DNA of 46,957 nucleotides from an uncultured Bacteroides sp. (GTDB lineage Bacteria; Bacteroidota; Bacteroidia; Bacteroidales; Bacteroidaceae). The notes under the pieces were generated by a model that had not been told where the DNA came from, made no database searches, and worked only from the letters and a program-made list of their open reading frames with translations. A program made the position numbers and the translations under genes. The stretch lies in NCBI GenBank assembly GCA_900553815.1, contig USEY01000019.1, forward strand, positions 1-46,957. Reading direction: 5' to 3'. Below are positions 25,119 through 33,358 of this stretch, one piece after another. How positions within the stretch are numbered: the first letter of the stretch is position 1; each line of letters opens with the position of its first letter.

Positions 25119-26366
25119 ATGAAAGAATTTGTAATATCTGAGGCGCAGGTAGAAACTGCGATTTTGGTAGGTCTCATCACTAAAACACAAGATGAGCGCA
25201 AGACAAATGAATATTTGGATGAACTGGCTTTCCTGGCCGAGACGGCTGGTGCTGAGGTGGTGAAGCGATTCACCCAGAAATTGGACCAAGCAAATTCGGT
25301 CACTTATGTAGGAAAAGGAAAGTTGGACGAGATAAAAGAATACATCCGCCGCGAGGAGGAAGAAGAGCGCGAAATTGGTATGGTTATCTTCGATGACGAG
25401 CTCTCGGCCAAGCAGATCAGGAACATAGAGGCAGAGCTGAAGGTGAAGATATTGGACCGTACTTCGTTAATCCTTGATATTTTTGCCATGCGTGCCCAGA
25501 CGGCTAATGCAAAGACGCAGGTCGAACTGGCACAGTACAAGTATATGTTGCCCCGCCTACAACGACTGTGGACACACCTCGAACGCCAGGGAGGTGGTTC
25601 AGGAGCCGGTGGTGGAAAAGGTTCGGTGGGACTTCGCGGTCCGGGTGAAACCCAGCTCGAAATGGACCGCCGTATCATCCTGAACCGCATGTCGTTGCTG
25701 AAAGAACGTCTGGCAGAGATAGACAAACAGAAAGCCACACAGCGAAAGAACCGTGGCCGGTTAATCCGTGTGGCATTGGTGGGTTATACCAACGTGGGTA
25801 AGTCTACTTTGATGAACCTGTTGGCCAAGAGCGAGGTTTTTGCCGAGAACAAGCTCTTTGCTACCCTCGATACCACCGTGCGCAAGGTAATTATAGAGAA
25901 CCTTCCCTTCCTGCTTTCTGATACAGTAGGATTCATCCGCAAGCTGCCTACCGACCTCGTTGACTCCTTTAAGTCTACCCTTGACGAAGTTCGTGAAGCC
26001 GATCTGTTGCTTCACGTAGTAGACATCTCGCATCCTGACTTTGAGGAGCAAATAGACGTAGTAAACAAAACATTGGCCGACATCGGCGCTGCCGGAAAGC
26101 CAATGATACTCATATTTAACAAGATAGACGCTTACTCGTATATCGAGAAGGCGGCTGACGACCTTACCCCCCGAACAAAAGAAAACTTGACACTTGAAGA
26201 ACTGATGCGCACCTGGATGGCCAAGCTGGAGGACAACTGTCTTTTCATTTCCGCCCGCGAGCGTATCAATCTGGAGGAAATGAAGACGGTGGTCTATCAG
26301 CGCGTCAAGCAGTTGCACGTGCAGAAGTACCCCTACAATGACTTCCTCTACGACACCTACGAATGA
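25119..26366 (+). CDS. hflX: Ribosome-associated GTPase HflX
   Basis: A 415-residue GTPase that splits or rescues stalled ribosomes. The N-terminal HflX domain contains YVGKGKLDEI and the glycine-rich linker GGGSGAGGGKGSVGLRGPGE-type stretch near residue 165-185 that precedes TQLEMDRR. The G domain has the Walker A G222-Y-T-N-V-G-K-S229, DTVGFIRKLP as G3 and NKID as G4. Length is typical. It is preceded by 91 bases without a recognisable promoter and may be read from its own weak promoter or from the protease operon. The call is secure. Confidence 0.96.
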   Translation: MKEFVISEAQVETAILVGLITKTQDERKTNEYLDELAFLAETAGAEVVKRFTQKLDQANSVTYVGKGKLDEIKEYIRREEEEEREIGMVIFDDELSAKQIRNIEAELKVKILDRTSLILDIFAMRAQTANAKTQVELAQYKYMLPRLQRLWTHLERQGGGSGAGGGKGSVGLRGPGETQLEMDRRIILNRMSLLKERLAEIDKQKATQRKNRGRLIRVALVGYTNVGKSTLMNLLAKSEVFAENKLFATLDTTVRKVIIENLPFLLSDTVGFIRKLPTDLVDSFKSTLDEVREADLLLHVVDISHPDFEEQIDVVNKTLADIGAAGKPMILIFNKIDAYSYIEKAADDLTPRTKENLTLEELMRTWMAKLEDNCLFISARERINLEEMKTVVYQRVKQLHVQKYPYNDFLYDTYE

Positions 26367-26583
26367 GGCTATGCCCTGCCATTGATGAGAACTGTTCTAA
26401 GCCATTGATGAGAATAGCTCTCATCTGTGACCAGTGAGAATATTGTGGTGGAAAAAGCCGTCTCACTTGGTCAGGTAAAACCATTTCTTACAGTTTGGGA
26501 AAATCATTTCCCAGACAGGTGGTACATTGACCTGCGGACGGGGCATCTATGCGCCAACTAAATAAAGTATAAAGTGTAAAGTT
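26367..26583. repeat. Short direct repeats and hairpins after hflX
   Basis: GCCATTGATGAGAA occurs at 26378-26391 and again at 26401-26414, a pitch of 23 bases, and part of it recurs inverted as CTCATC just after. Further on, TGGGAAA/TTTCCCA (26496-26502 and 26507-26513) forms a perfect 7-bp stem with a four-base loop, and CAGGT/ACCTG flank the next segment. No gene fits here. The elements may end hflX transcription or control the next gene. Confidence 0.5.
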
Positions 26584-28572
26584 ATGAATTACAGAAATTT
26601 GACCACAGAAGAGGTGGCGCGGCTGAAAAGTCAGTCGTGTCTGGCCGACGATTGGGAAAAAATTACCGTGTCCGAAGATTTTTCGACCGAGTATGTGCAT
26701 CACACCCGCTTTTCGGGACAAGTCCGTCTGGGCGTGTTCCAGAAAGAGTTCACCTTGCCCGGGGGCATCAAGAAGCATGCAGGACTGCGCCATGTGACAC
26801 TTCACAACGTCACCGTGGGCGACAACTGCTGCATCGAGAACATTCAAAACTACATTGCCAACTATGAGATTGGCAGCGATACCTTCATCGAGAACGTGGA
26901 CATTATTCTGGTGGACGGCCTGTCCAAGTTTGGTAATGGCGTGGAAGTCTCCGTACTGAACGAAACTGGCGGTCGCGAAGTGCCCATCAGCAACAAGCTC
27001 TCAGCCCACCAGGCCTATATCATGGCCCTTTATCGCCACCGCCCGCAACTCATTGCCCGCATGAAGGCCATCACCGACTACTATGCCAACAAGCACGCCT
27101 CGGAGGTGGGCAACATCGGCAGTCATGTGATGATTCTGAACACCGGCTCTATCCGCAACGTCCGCATCGGCGACTATTGCCACATCAGCGGCACGTGCCG
27201 GCTGACCAACGGTACCATCAACAGCAATGCCGAGGCTCCGGTACATATTGGTGACGGGGTTATCTGCGACGACTTCATCATCTCCAGCGGCTCGCACGTG
27301 GACGACGGAGCTATGCTGACCCGCTGTTTCATAGGACAGGCCTGTAAGCTGGGACATAACTACTCGGCCAGCGATTCGCTGTTCTTCAGCAACTGCCAAG
27401 GCGAGAACGGCGAGGCTTGCGCCATCTTTGCCGGCCCCTTCACCGTGACGCACCATAAGTCCACGCTCCTCATTGCCGGTATGTTCTCGTTCATGAACGC
27501 CGGTTCGGGCTCCAACCAGAGCAACCACATGTACAAGCTGGGTCCTATTCATCAGGGTACGTTGGAGCGCGGTGCCAAGACCACGTCCGACTCCTACATC
27601 CTTTGGCCCGCTCGTGTAGGCGCCTTCTCGCTGGTTATGGGACGTCATGTCAACCATTCGGACACCTCCAATCTGCCTTTCTCTTACCTGATAGAGCAGA
27701 ACAACACCACCTACCTGGTGCCGGGCGTCAACCTGCGCAGTGTGGGCACCATCCGTGATGCGCAGAAGTGGCCAAAGCGCGACGGACGCAAAGACCCTAA
27801 CAAGTTGGACTTCATCAACTACAATCTACTTAGTCCCTACACCGTGCAGAAGATGTTCAAAGGGCGCGAGACGCTGCTCAATCTGCGCCATGCCAGTGGC
27901 GAACTGTCTGATATTTACTCCTTCCACAGTGCCAAAATACGCAACTCGGCCTTGGCCAAAGGTATCAAGTTCTACGAAATAGCCATTCATAAGTTCTTAG
28001 GCAACTCGGTCATCAAGCGGCTGGAAGGCATCGACTTCCAAAGTGATGCCGAAATCCGTGCGCGCCTCAAGCCCGACACAGCCATTGGTACCGGTGAGTG
28101 GGTGGACATTTCCGGCCTGATAGCTCCTAAGAGCGAGATTGATGCCTTGATGGACGGCATCGAGACCGGCGATATCAACAAGCTGAAGGAAATCAATGCC
28201 GAGTTTGAGCGCATGCACCTCAACTACTATACCTACGAGTGGACGTGGGCTTACGAGAAGTTGGAAGAGTTCTACGGCGTGAAGCCCGACGAAATGACTG
28301 CGACCGACATCATCCGGATTGTCGAGAAGTGGAAAGAGGCAGTTATCGGTCTCGACCGCATGGTCTACGAGGACGCAAAGAAAGAATTCTCCATGGCCTC
28401 CATGACCGGCTTCGGTGCCGACGGCTCGCGGCTGGAGAAGGAAATGGACTTTGAACAGGTGCGTGGAGACTTCGAGAGCAATCCGTTCGTTACGGCTGTG
28501 CTGAAGCACATTGAGGTGAAGAGTGCGTTGGGCGATGAGCTGATAGGGCGGATGAAGAAGGTGTGCGGCTGA
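26584..28572 (+). CDS. DUF4954-like protein with left-handed beta-helix repeats
   Basis: A 662-residue cytoplasmic protein with no signal peptide. From about residue 75 to 400 it has hexapeptide-type repeats of the left-handed beta-helix (for example VTVGDNCCIENIQN, IGSDTFIENVD, VRIGDYCHISGTCRLTNG, IGDGVICDDFIISSGSHVDD), the fold of sugar-nucleotide acyl- and nucleotidyltransferases. The C-terminal 250 residues are mainly helical. I recognise it as the conserved Bacteroidota family annotated DUF4954, whose function I do not know. It stands alone on this strand and ends 11 bases from the convergent hepT gene. Confidence 0.8.
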   Translation: MNYRNLTTEEVARLKSQSCLADDWEKITVSEDFSTEYVHHTRFSGQVRLGVFQKEFTLPGGIKKHAGLRHVTLHNVTVGDNCCIENIQNYIANYEIGSDTFIENVDIILVDGLSKFGNGVEVSVLNETGGREVPISNKLSAHQAYIMALYRHRPQLIARMKAITDYYANKHASEVGNIGSHVMILNTGSIRNVRIGDYCHISGTCRLTNGTINSNAEAPVHIGDGVICDDFIISSGSHVDDGAMLTRCFIGQACKLGHNYSASDSLFFSNCQGENGEACAIFAGPFTVTHHKSTLLIAGMFSFMNAGSGSNQSNHMYKLGPIHQGTLERGAKTTSDSYILWPARVGAFSLVMGRHVNHSDTSNLPFSYLIEQNNTTYLVPGVNLRSVGTIRDAQKWPKRDGRKDPNKLDFINYNLLSPYTVQKMFKGRETLLNLRHASGELSDIYSFHSAKIRNSALAKGIKFYEIAIHKFLGNSVIKRLEGIDFQSDAEIRARLKPDTAIGTGEWVDISGLIAPKSEIDALMDGIETGDINKLKEINAEFERMHLNYYTYEWTWAYEKLEEFYGVKPDEMTATDIIRIVEKWKEAVIGLDRMVYEDAKKEFSMASMTGFGADGSRLEKEMDFEQVRGDFESNPFVTAVLKHIEVKSALGDELIGRMKKVCG

Positions 28573-28583
28573 TGCACACACTT

Positions 28584-29012
28584 TTATTTATTGTTTGCTG
28601 CTTGAAGTTCACTATTCCTTAGGCCACTTTCAATGTCGGCCAATACATGACGAAGGTCGGTGAGGAGTGGGTGGAGTTCTGTTTTCACAATATCAAATAC
28701 CAGTTCAGGGTCAACAGCAAGGTATTCGTGCGAGATGATATTTCGCATACCTACTATCTGTTTCCAAGGTGTATGTGGATAAAGTGCAAAGAGTTTTCCA
28801 CCTGTTCGGTCATCGACCTGTTTTATTGTTTCACCAATGGTTTGGATACACATGCAAGTAGAGTTGAATAATACCATTGCATTCTGTGACTTAAGAAAAT
28901 CGTGATAAGTCTTTACTTGTGCAGTAGTTTCAATGGTAAACACGATTTGTCTTTCTACAAATCGGAGCATGTCGGTCAGTTGTTCTTTAGACGTAGATTG
29001 CATCATGTTCAA
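28584..29012 (-). CDS. hepT: HepT-like HEPN RNase toxin
   Basis: A 142-residue all-helical HEPN protein. The catalytic and modification motif RX4HXY is present as R90-NIIS-H95-E-Y97. In MntA/HepT systems the HEPN ribonuclease is silenced when its partner adds AMP to the tyrosine of this motif. The start at 29012 lies inside the end of the mntA-like gene (26-bp overlap); M3 or M4 are possible alternatives that keep an overlap. It may act on tRNA or mRNA. Homologs were once annotated DUF86. Confidence 0.88.
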   Translation of the reverse strand: MNMMQSTSKEQLTDMLRFVERQIVFTIETTAQVKTYHDFLKSQNAMVLFNSTCMCIQTIGETIKQVDDRTGGKLFALYPHTPWKQIVGMRNIISHEYLAVDPELVFDIVKTELHPLLTDLRHVLADIESGLRNSELQAANNK

Positions 29013-29280
29013 TGTTTTGACGGAACAGGCGGCGCATGTTCTCGTGCAAGGTTAGTAAATCGACTTTTAGGTGGAACAGCTTTTCCAGTTCCTCCTTGAT
29101 ACTCATATAGATGCGAAATGAAGTCTTTTTCAGCTTCACACACACATCAATGTCACTATCCTCCGTTTGCTCTCCCCTTGCAGCGGAGCCAAACAGAGCC
29201 AGTTCCTCGATGCCGTATTTCTCGGCCGAGGTACGCTTGAATTCGCGTAAGATTTCGATGATTTCTTCGGTCGATTTCAT
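28987..29280 (-). CDS. mntA: MntA-like minimal nucleotidyltransferase antitoxin
   Basis: A 97-residue nucleotidyltransferase with the G31-S32-X10-D43-I-D45 signature (LFGSAARGEQTEDSDID) of minimal enzymes that pair with HEPN toxins. The start at 29280 is set by a good Shine-Dalgarno (AAAGGAG, unusual here) and by a -7 box at 29304-29311; an ATG 24 bases upstream would fall inside that box. It is the first gene of the pair and overlaps hepT. Predicted role: AMP transfer to HepT Tyr97, keeping the toxin off. Confidence 0.88.
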   Translation of the reverse strand: MKSTEEIIEILREFKRTSAEKYGIEELALFGSAARGEQTEDSDIDVCVKLKKTSFRIYMSIKEELEKLFHLKVDLLTLHENMRRLFRQNIEHDAIYV

Positions 29281-29303
29281 ATTTCCGTCTCCTTTATCCG
29301 ACA

Positions 29304-29311
29304 CAAAGCTA
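29304..29311 (-). promoter_or_regulatory. -7 box of the mntA-hepT pair
   Basis: TAGCTTTG on the minus strand is a perfect TAnnTTTG match and lies 23 bases before the mntA start codon. Confidence 0.6.
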
Positions 29312-30114
29312 ATAAATTAATCCTAAAAAACAGTACTTTGCAGGCAGAAAAGGTGCTGAAGAACGGAATACGATGATATTGCTCCAGCCTTTCTGAAACT
29401 GGTTGTCACGACCTTCATACACCTTTGCACTTTTCTTACGTTGGGTAAGCCTTCATTGAGGTGTCAGGCTGATTGCAGGGTACGCAATTAGTAGGGAAAT
29501 CAAAATGACGCTTATTGCGTTCGTTCCCTTCTCTTTTTGTCCGTTTTATGTCCGATTCGCTAACTTGTCATTAAATCAGAATGAGCAAAATAACGTTTCT
29601 TACCCGCCGAATATTGGAGATTTTCTCCAAAATCATACGACCTTTTACCGTAAAACAATGCTTCTTCCGGCTTGTAAGCGGCAATCTTTCGCACAAAAAC
29701 TGGCATTTTTCCTGCTGGCAGTGTACTCTTTTCCTGCTAGCAGTGTACTGCTTGGTCGTTAGCAGTTAACTGCTGGCTTGTTGATGGTTCGTTGGGCCTC
29801 TTTTTCGGCTCCTTTTCCCTGCTTTTTCGAGTCTTTTCTTGCTGGTTTAAATGTTAATATTTCGCTATTGTGTTGTCAGATAGCTGGTTGTGGAAATTCG
29901 AGTCGTTTTTTCCGTTCATTGTTGTCTGTGCTCTGAAATAAGCGATTCTCAGGCGATAGGAAATGCAAAGTGTCAAAAAGACAGTTTTCGCCTTCAGCCT
30001 GTTCCGTCCGGGCCGCTCGTTTCGCTGCTCTATGGCTGATAAATTAATCCTAAAATCTTCCCCCGTGCTGGAAGAAAAGGCTTTTGATTAAAGAAATATT
30101 TCGATAATACTTCT

Positions 30115-30122
30115 TACCTTTG
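30115..30122 (+). promoter_or_regulatory. -7 box of the fumarase gene
   Basis: TACCTTTG, a perfect TAnnTTTG, lies 40 bases before the fumarase start codon. Confidence 0.55.
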
Positions 30123-30162
30123 TGGCAATCAAGATTGAACAACCTTTTAAACAAATGTAATT

Positions 30163-31803
30163 ATGGCAACAACACCTCCGTTCAAGTATCAGCCCATGTT
30201 CGAAAAGGGCAAGGATACGACTGAGTATTATCTGCTTACCAAGGACTACGTGTCTGTAAGCGAGTTTGAAGGAAAACCTATCCTGAAGATTGAAAAGGAA
30301 GGATTGACCGCCATGGCCAATGCTGCCTTCCGCGACGTTTCGTTCATGTTGCGCCGCAGTCACAACGAACAGGTAGCCAAGATTCTGAGCGACCCCGAAG
30401 CCAGCGACAACGACAAGTACGTGGCTCTGACCTTCCTGCGCAATGCCGAGGTGGCAGCCAAAGGCTTGCTTCCTTTCTGCCAGGATACCGGTACAGCCAT
30501 TATCCACGGCGAAAAGGGACAGCAGGTATGGACCGGCTATTGCGACGAAGAGGCCCTGTCGCTGGGTGTATATAAGACCTATACCGAGGAGAACCTGCGC
30601 TACTCGCAGAACGCTCCGCTCACCATGTACGAGGAAGTGAACACCAAGTGCAACCTGCCCGCACAGATTGACATTGAGGCTACCGAAGGCATGGAGTATG
30701 AGTTCCTTTGCGTGACTAAGGGTGGTGGCTCTGCCAACAAGACATATCTGTATCAGGAGACCAAGGCCATCCTGAATCCTGAGACGCTGGTTCCGTTCCT
30801 GGTTGAGAAGATGAAGACGCTGGGTACGGCTGCTTGTCCTCCTTACCACATCGCATTCGTCATCGGCGGTACTTCGGCTGAGAAGAACCTTCTGACCGTG
30901 AAGCTGGCTTCTACTCGTTTCTACGACAATCTGCCGACTACGGGTAATGAATATGGCCGTGCTTTCCGCGACATCGAGCTGGAGAAGAAGGTGCTGGAAG
31001 AGGCTCACAACATCGGTCTGGGTGCACAGTTTGGCGGCAAGTACTACGCTCATGACGTACGTATCATCCGTCTGCCCCGTCACGGTGCTTCTTGCCCCGT
31101 TGGTCTGGGTGTATCTTGCTCGGCCGACCGCAACATCCGTTGCAAAATCAACAAGGACGGTATCTGGATTGAGAAGCTGGACAGCCATCCGGGCGAACTG
31201 ATTCCTGAAGAACTGCGTCAGGCAGGCGAAGGCAATGCCGTGAAGATTGACCTGAACCAGCCTATGGCCGACATCCTGAAGGAACTGACCAAGTATCCGG
31301 TTGCTACCCGTCTGAGCCTGAACGGTACCATCATCGTAGGCCGTGACATCGCTCACGCCAAGCTGAAAGAGCGTCTCGACCGTGGCGAAGACCTGCCTCA
31401 GTATATCAAGGACCATCCTATCTACTACGCCGGACCTGCCAAGACTCCGAAGGGCATGGCTTGTGGTTCTATGGGACCGACTACTGCCGGACGTATGGAC
31501 CCCTACGTTGACCTGTTCCAAAGCCACGGCGGCAGCATGATTATGCTGGCCAAGGGTAACCGCAGCCAGGCTGTGACCGACGCCTGCAAGAAGCATGGCG
31601 GTTTCTACCTCGGCTCTATCGGTGGCCCGGCCGCTATCCTGGCACAGAACAACATCAAGAGCATCGAGTGCGTGGAATATCCCGAACTGGGCATGGAGGC
31701 TATCTGGAAGATTGAAGTGGAAGACTTCCCGGCATTCATCCTCGTCGATGACAAGGGCAACGACTTCTTCAAGCAACTGAAGCCTCGCTGCTGCAACAAG
31801 TAA
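30163..31803 (+). CDS. fum: Class I fumarate hydratase (4Fe-4S)
   Basis: A 546-residue class I fumarase, the iron-sulfur enzyme that interconverts malate and fumarate. In Bacteroides it runs in the reductive direction toward succinate. Recognisable parts are [12 protein letters not shown] (cluster Cys region), [54 protein letters not shown] and [18 protein letters not shown] of the C-terminal domain. It combines the alpha and beta parts in one chain, as FumA/FumB do, and has their usual length. It is a single-gene unit with its own promoter and a shared terminator downstream. Confidence 0.95.
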   Translation: MATTPPFKYQPMFEKGKDTTEYYLLTKDYVSVSEFEGKPILKIEKEGLTAMANAAFRDVSFMLRRSHNEQVAKILSDPEASDNDKYVALTFLRNAEVAAKGLLPFCQDTGTAIIHGEKGQQVWTGYCDEEALSLGVYKTYTEENLRYSQNAPLTMYEEVNTKCNLPAQIDIEATEGMEYEFLCVTKGGGSANKTYLYQETKAILNPETLVPFLVEKMKTLGTAACPPYHIAFVIGGTSAEKNLLTVKLASTRFYDNLPTTGNEYGRAFRDIELEKKVLEEAHNIGLGAQFGGKYYAHDVRIIRLPRHGASCPVGLGVSCSADRNIRCKINKDGIWIEKLDSHPGELIPEELRQAGEGNAVKIDLNQPMADILKELTKYPVATRLSLNGTIIVGRDIAHAKLKERLDRGEDLPQYIKDHPIYYAGPAKTPKGMACGSMGPTTAGRMDPYVDLFQSHGGSMIMLAKGNRSQAVTDACKKHGGFYLGSIGGPAAILAQNNIKSIECVEYPELGMEAIWKIEVEDFPAFILVDDKGNDFFKQLKPRCCNK

Positions 31804-31883
31804 TTGAACTACACAGGGTGCGTCTTCTTCCGTCTGTCGGATGGAGGCGCGCTGAATAGTCCGCCTCTCGGACGGTATAAAAC

Positions 31884-31927
31884 AAAAAAAGACCACAGAA
31901 GCCAACTGCTCGCTGTGGTCTTTTTTT
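31884..31927. terminator. Bidirectional terminator between fumarase and thrC
   Basis: Seven As, GACCACAG, a 14-base loop, CTGTGGTC and seven Ts form a symmetrical terminator for both converging genes. A second nested inverted repeat (GAGGCG/CGCCTC within CCGTC/GGACGG) lies just upstream at about 31830-31875. Confidence 0.92.
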
Positions 31928-31948
31928 ATTCCTGTTTCCGTGTCGGGG

Positions 31949-33247
31949 TTATCCCAGCAGGTATTTCTTGAAGTCGGCAAACTCGCGGCTCATGGGCTGG
32001 CTCTGCTTTTCGCCGCTCATGAAGGCCTTCAGCTTGGCAGGGATGCTGACGCTTTCACCGATAATCTTTTCCACCGTATCTTTGAACTTGGCCGGATGGG
32101 CCGTCTCCAGGAAGATGCCCGTCTCGCCCGGCTGCAATCCTTCGGCCAGTGCCCGGTATCCGCAGGCACCGTGAGGGTCGAGCAGGTAGTGGTGCTCCTG
32201 CCATACCTGGCGCATGGTGTCGGCTATCTGTTCGTCAGTGTAGGTGGCGCCGCTGATGTCGGCACAGATGGCCTGGTGGCTGTTCTGGTAGAGGTCGAGC
32301 ACGCGGGCAAAGTTGCTGGGGTCGCCCACATCCATGGCGTTGGCTATGGTGGCTATGCTGGGGCGGGGCGAGTAGACGCCGGTCAGCAGGTATTGGTAGA
32401 AGATGTCGTTACGGTTGTTGGCGGCTATGAAACGGCTCACGGGCAGTCCCATACGCTTGCCGAAGAGGCCAGCGGTGATGTTGCCGAAGTTTCCGCTGGG
32501 CACGCACACCACGGCGTTCGCTGCCCGGCCCGCTTTCTTCAGTTGGGCGTAGGCATAGAAGTAGTAGAAGGCCTGCGGCAGGAAGCGTGCCACGTTGATG
32601 GAGTTGGCACTTGTCAGTTGCAGGTGCTCGTTCAGTTCGCGGTCCATGAAGGCGGCTTTCACCAGCGCCTGGCAGTCGTCGAAGGTACCGTCTACCTCCA
32701 GTGCGGTGATGTTGCGACCCAGCGTGGTGAACTGCTTCTCCTGTATCTCGCTGACTTTGCCTTTGGGGTAGAGCACATAGACGTGTATGCCTTCCACGCC
32801 CAGGAAACCGTTGGCCACGGCGCTGCCTGTGTCGCCCGAGGTGGCTACCAGCACGTTGACTTCCTTCTTTCCTTCCTTGCGGATGAAGTAGCCCAGCAGG
32901 CGTGCCATGAAGCGTGCGCCCACGTCCTTGAAGGCCAGCGTGGGGCCGTGGAAGAGTTCAAGAGAGTAGATGTTGTCCGTCACTTTGACCAGCGGCACGT
33001 CGAAACTCAGCGTGTCGTAGACTATCTGTTTCAGCGTGTCGGCCGGAATATCTTCGCCAAAGAAGGTGTCGGCCACGCGGTAGGCTATTTCCTGAAAGCT
33101 GAGCTCTTCGATGTGTTCATAGAATTCCTGAGGCAGGGGCTTTATTTCACGTGGCATGAACAGGCCCCGGTCGGAGGCCAGTCCTTTTACAACCGCCTCT
33201 TCCAGAGTGGCGTCGGCGGCCTTTCGGTTGGTGCTGTAGTATTTCAT
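31949..33247 (-). CDS. thrC: Threonine synthase
   Basis: A 432-residue PLP enzyme that converts O-phosphohomoserine to threonine. The N-terminus (MKYYSTNRKAADATLEEAV) and the PLP lysine K107 in HGPTLAFKDVGARF are typical of the bacterial ThrC fold; ATSGDTGSAVANGF is the phosphate-binding loop of the cofactor. It is the last gene of the thr operon. The gap of 111 bases before it contains an 11-bp inverted repeat. Confidence 0.96.
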   Translation of the reverse strand: MKYYSTNRKAADATLEEAVVKGLASDRGLFMPREIKPLPQEFYEHIEELSFQEIAYRVADTFFGEDIPADTLKQIVYDTLSFDVPLVKVTDNIYSLELFHGPTLAFKDVGARFMARLLGYFIRKEGKKEVNVLVATSGDTGSAVANGFLGVEGIHVYVLYPKGKVSEIQEKQFTTLGRNITALEVDGTFDDCQALVKAAFMDRELNEHLQLTSANSINVARFLPQAFYYFYAYAQLKKAGRAANAVVCVPSGNFGNITAGLFGKRMGLPVSRFIAANNRNDIFYQYLLTGVYSPRPSIATIANAMDVGDPSNFARVLDLYQNSHQAICADISGATYTDEQIADTMRQVWQEHHYLLDPHGACGYRALAEGLQPGETGIFLETAHPAKFKDTVEKIIGESVSIPAKLKAFMSGEKQSQPMSREFADFKKYLLG

Positions 33248-33286
33248 AATTTGCTTGTTTTTTTTTGATTAGGGGGGAGGGTGAAG

Positions 33287-33336
33287 AGTTAAGCCGAATG
33301 AAAGGCTTTCGGTATATTTCAAGTATCGGCTTAACT
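33287..33336 (-). other. Inverted repeat between the second thr gene and thrC
   Basis: AGTTAAGCCGA (33287-33297) and TCGGCTTAACT (33326-33336) are perfect 11-bp arms about 28 bases apart. On the minus strand this lies between the stop of the kinase-like gene and the thrC start. It could be a processing or stability element. Confidence 0.5.
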
Positions 33337-33358
33337 TCTTATCTTTTTAACTCCTTAA

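Larger units (their letters stand above)
29281..30162. other. Long gene-free stretch with repeats
   Basis: No credible gene in 880 bases. A 21-bp sequence, beginning GCTAATAAATTAATCC at 29308-29328 and GCTGATAAATTAATCC at 30035-30055, is a direct repeat with one mismatch, 727 bp apart. Each copy is followed by a diverged stretch containing AGAAAAGG. GCTGGCAGTGTACTCTTT at 29714-29731 recurs exactly at 37646-37663, and a variant is at 29736-29750. The part 29830-29985 resembles 15700-15860. Confidence 0.6.

Noticed and set aside
29505..29769. Short plus-strand frames in the gap before fumarase
   Set aside because: Low-complexity, no ribosome site, and they lie in repeat DNA shared with other gene-free stretches.
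30088..31980. 630-residue antisense frame over the fumarase gene
   Set aside because: The opposite strand encodes a full class I fumarase; this frame also runs through the bidirectional terminator.
31940..33268. 442-residue antisense frame over thrC
   Set aside because: The thrC reading has the PLP lysine motif and operon context; the antisense frame has none.
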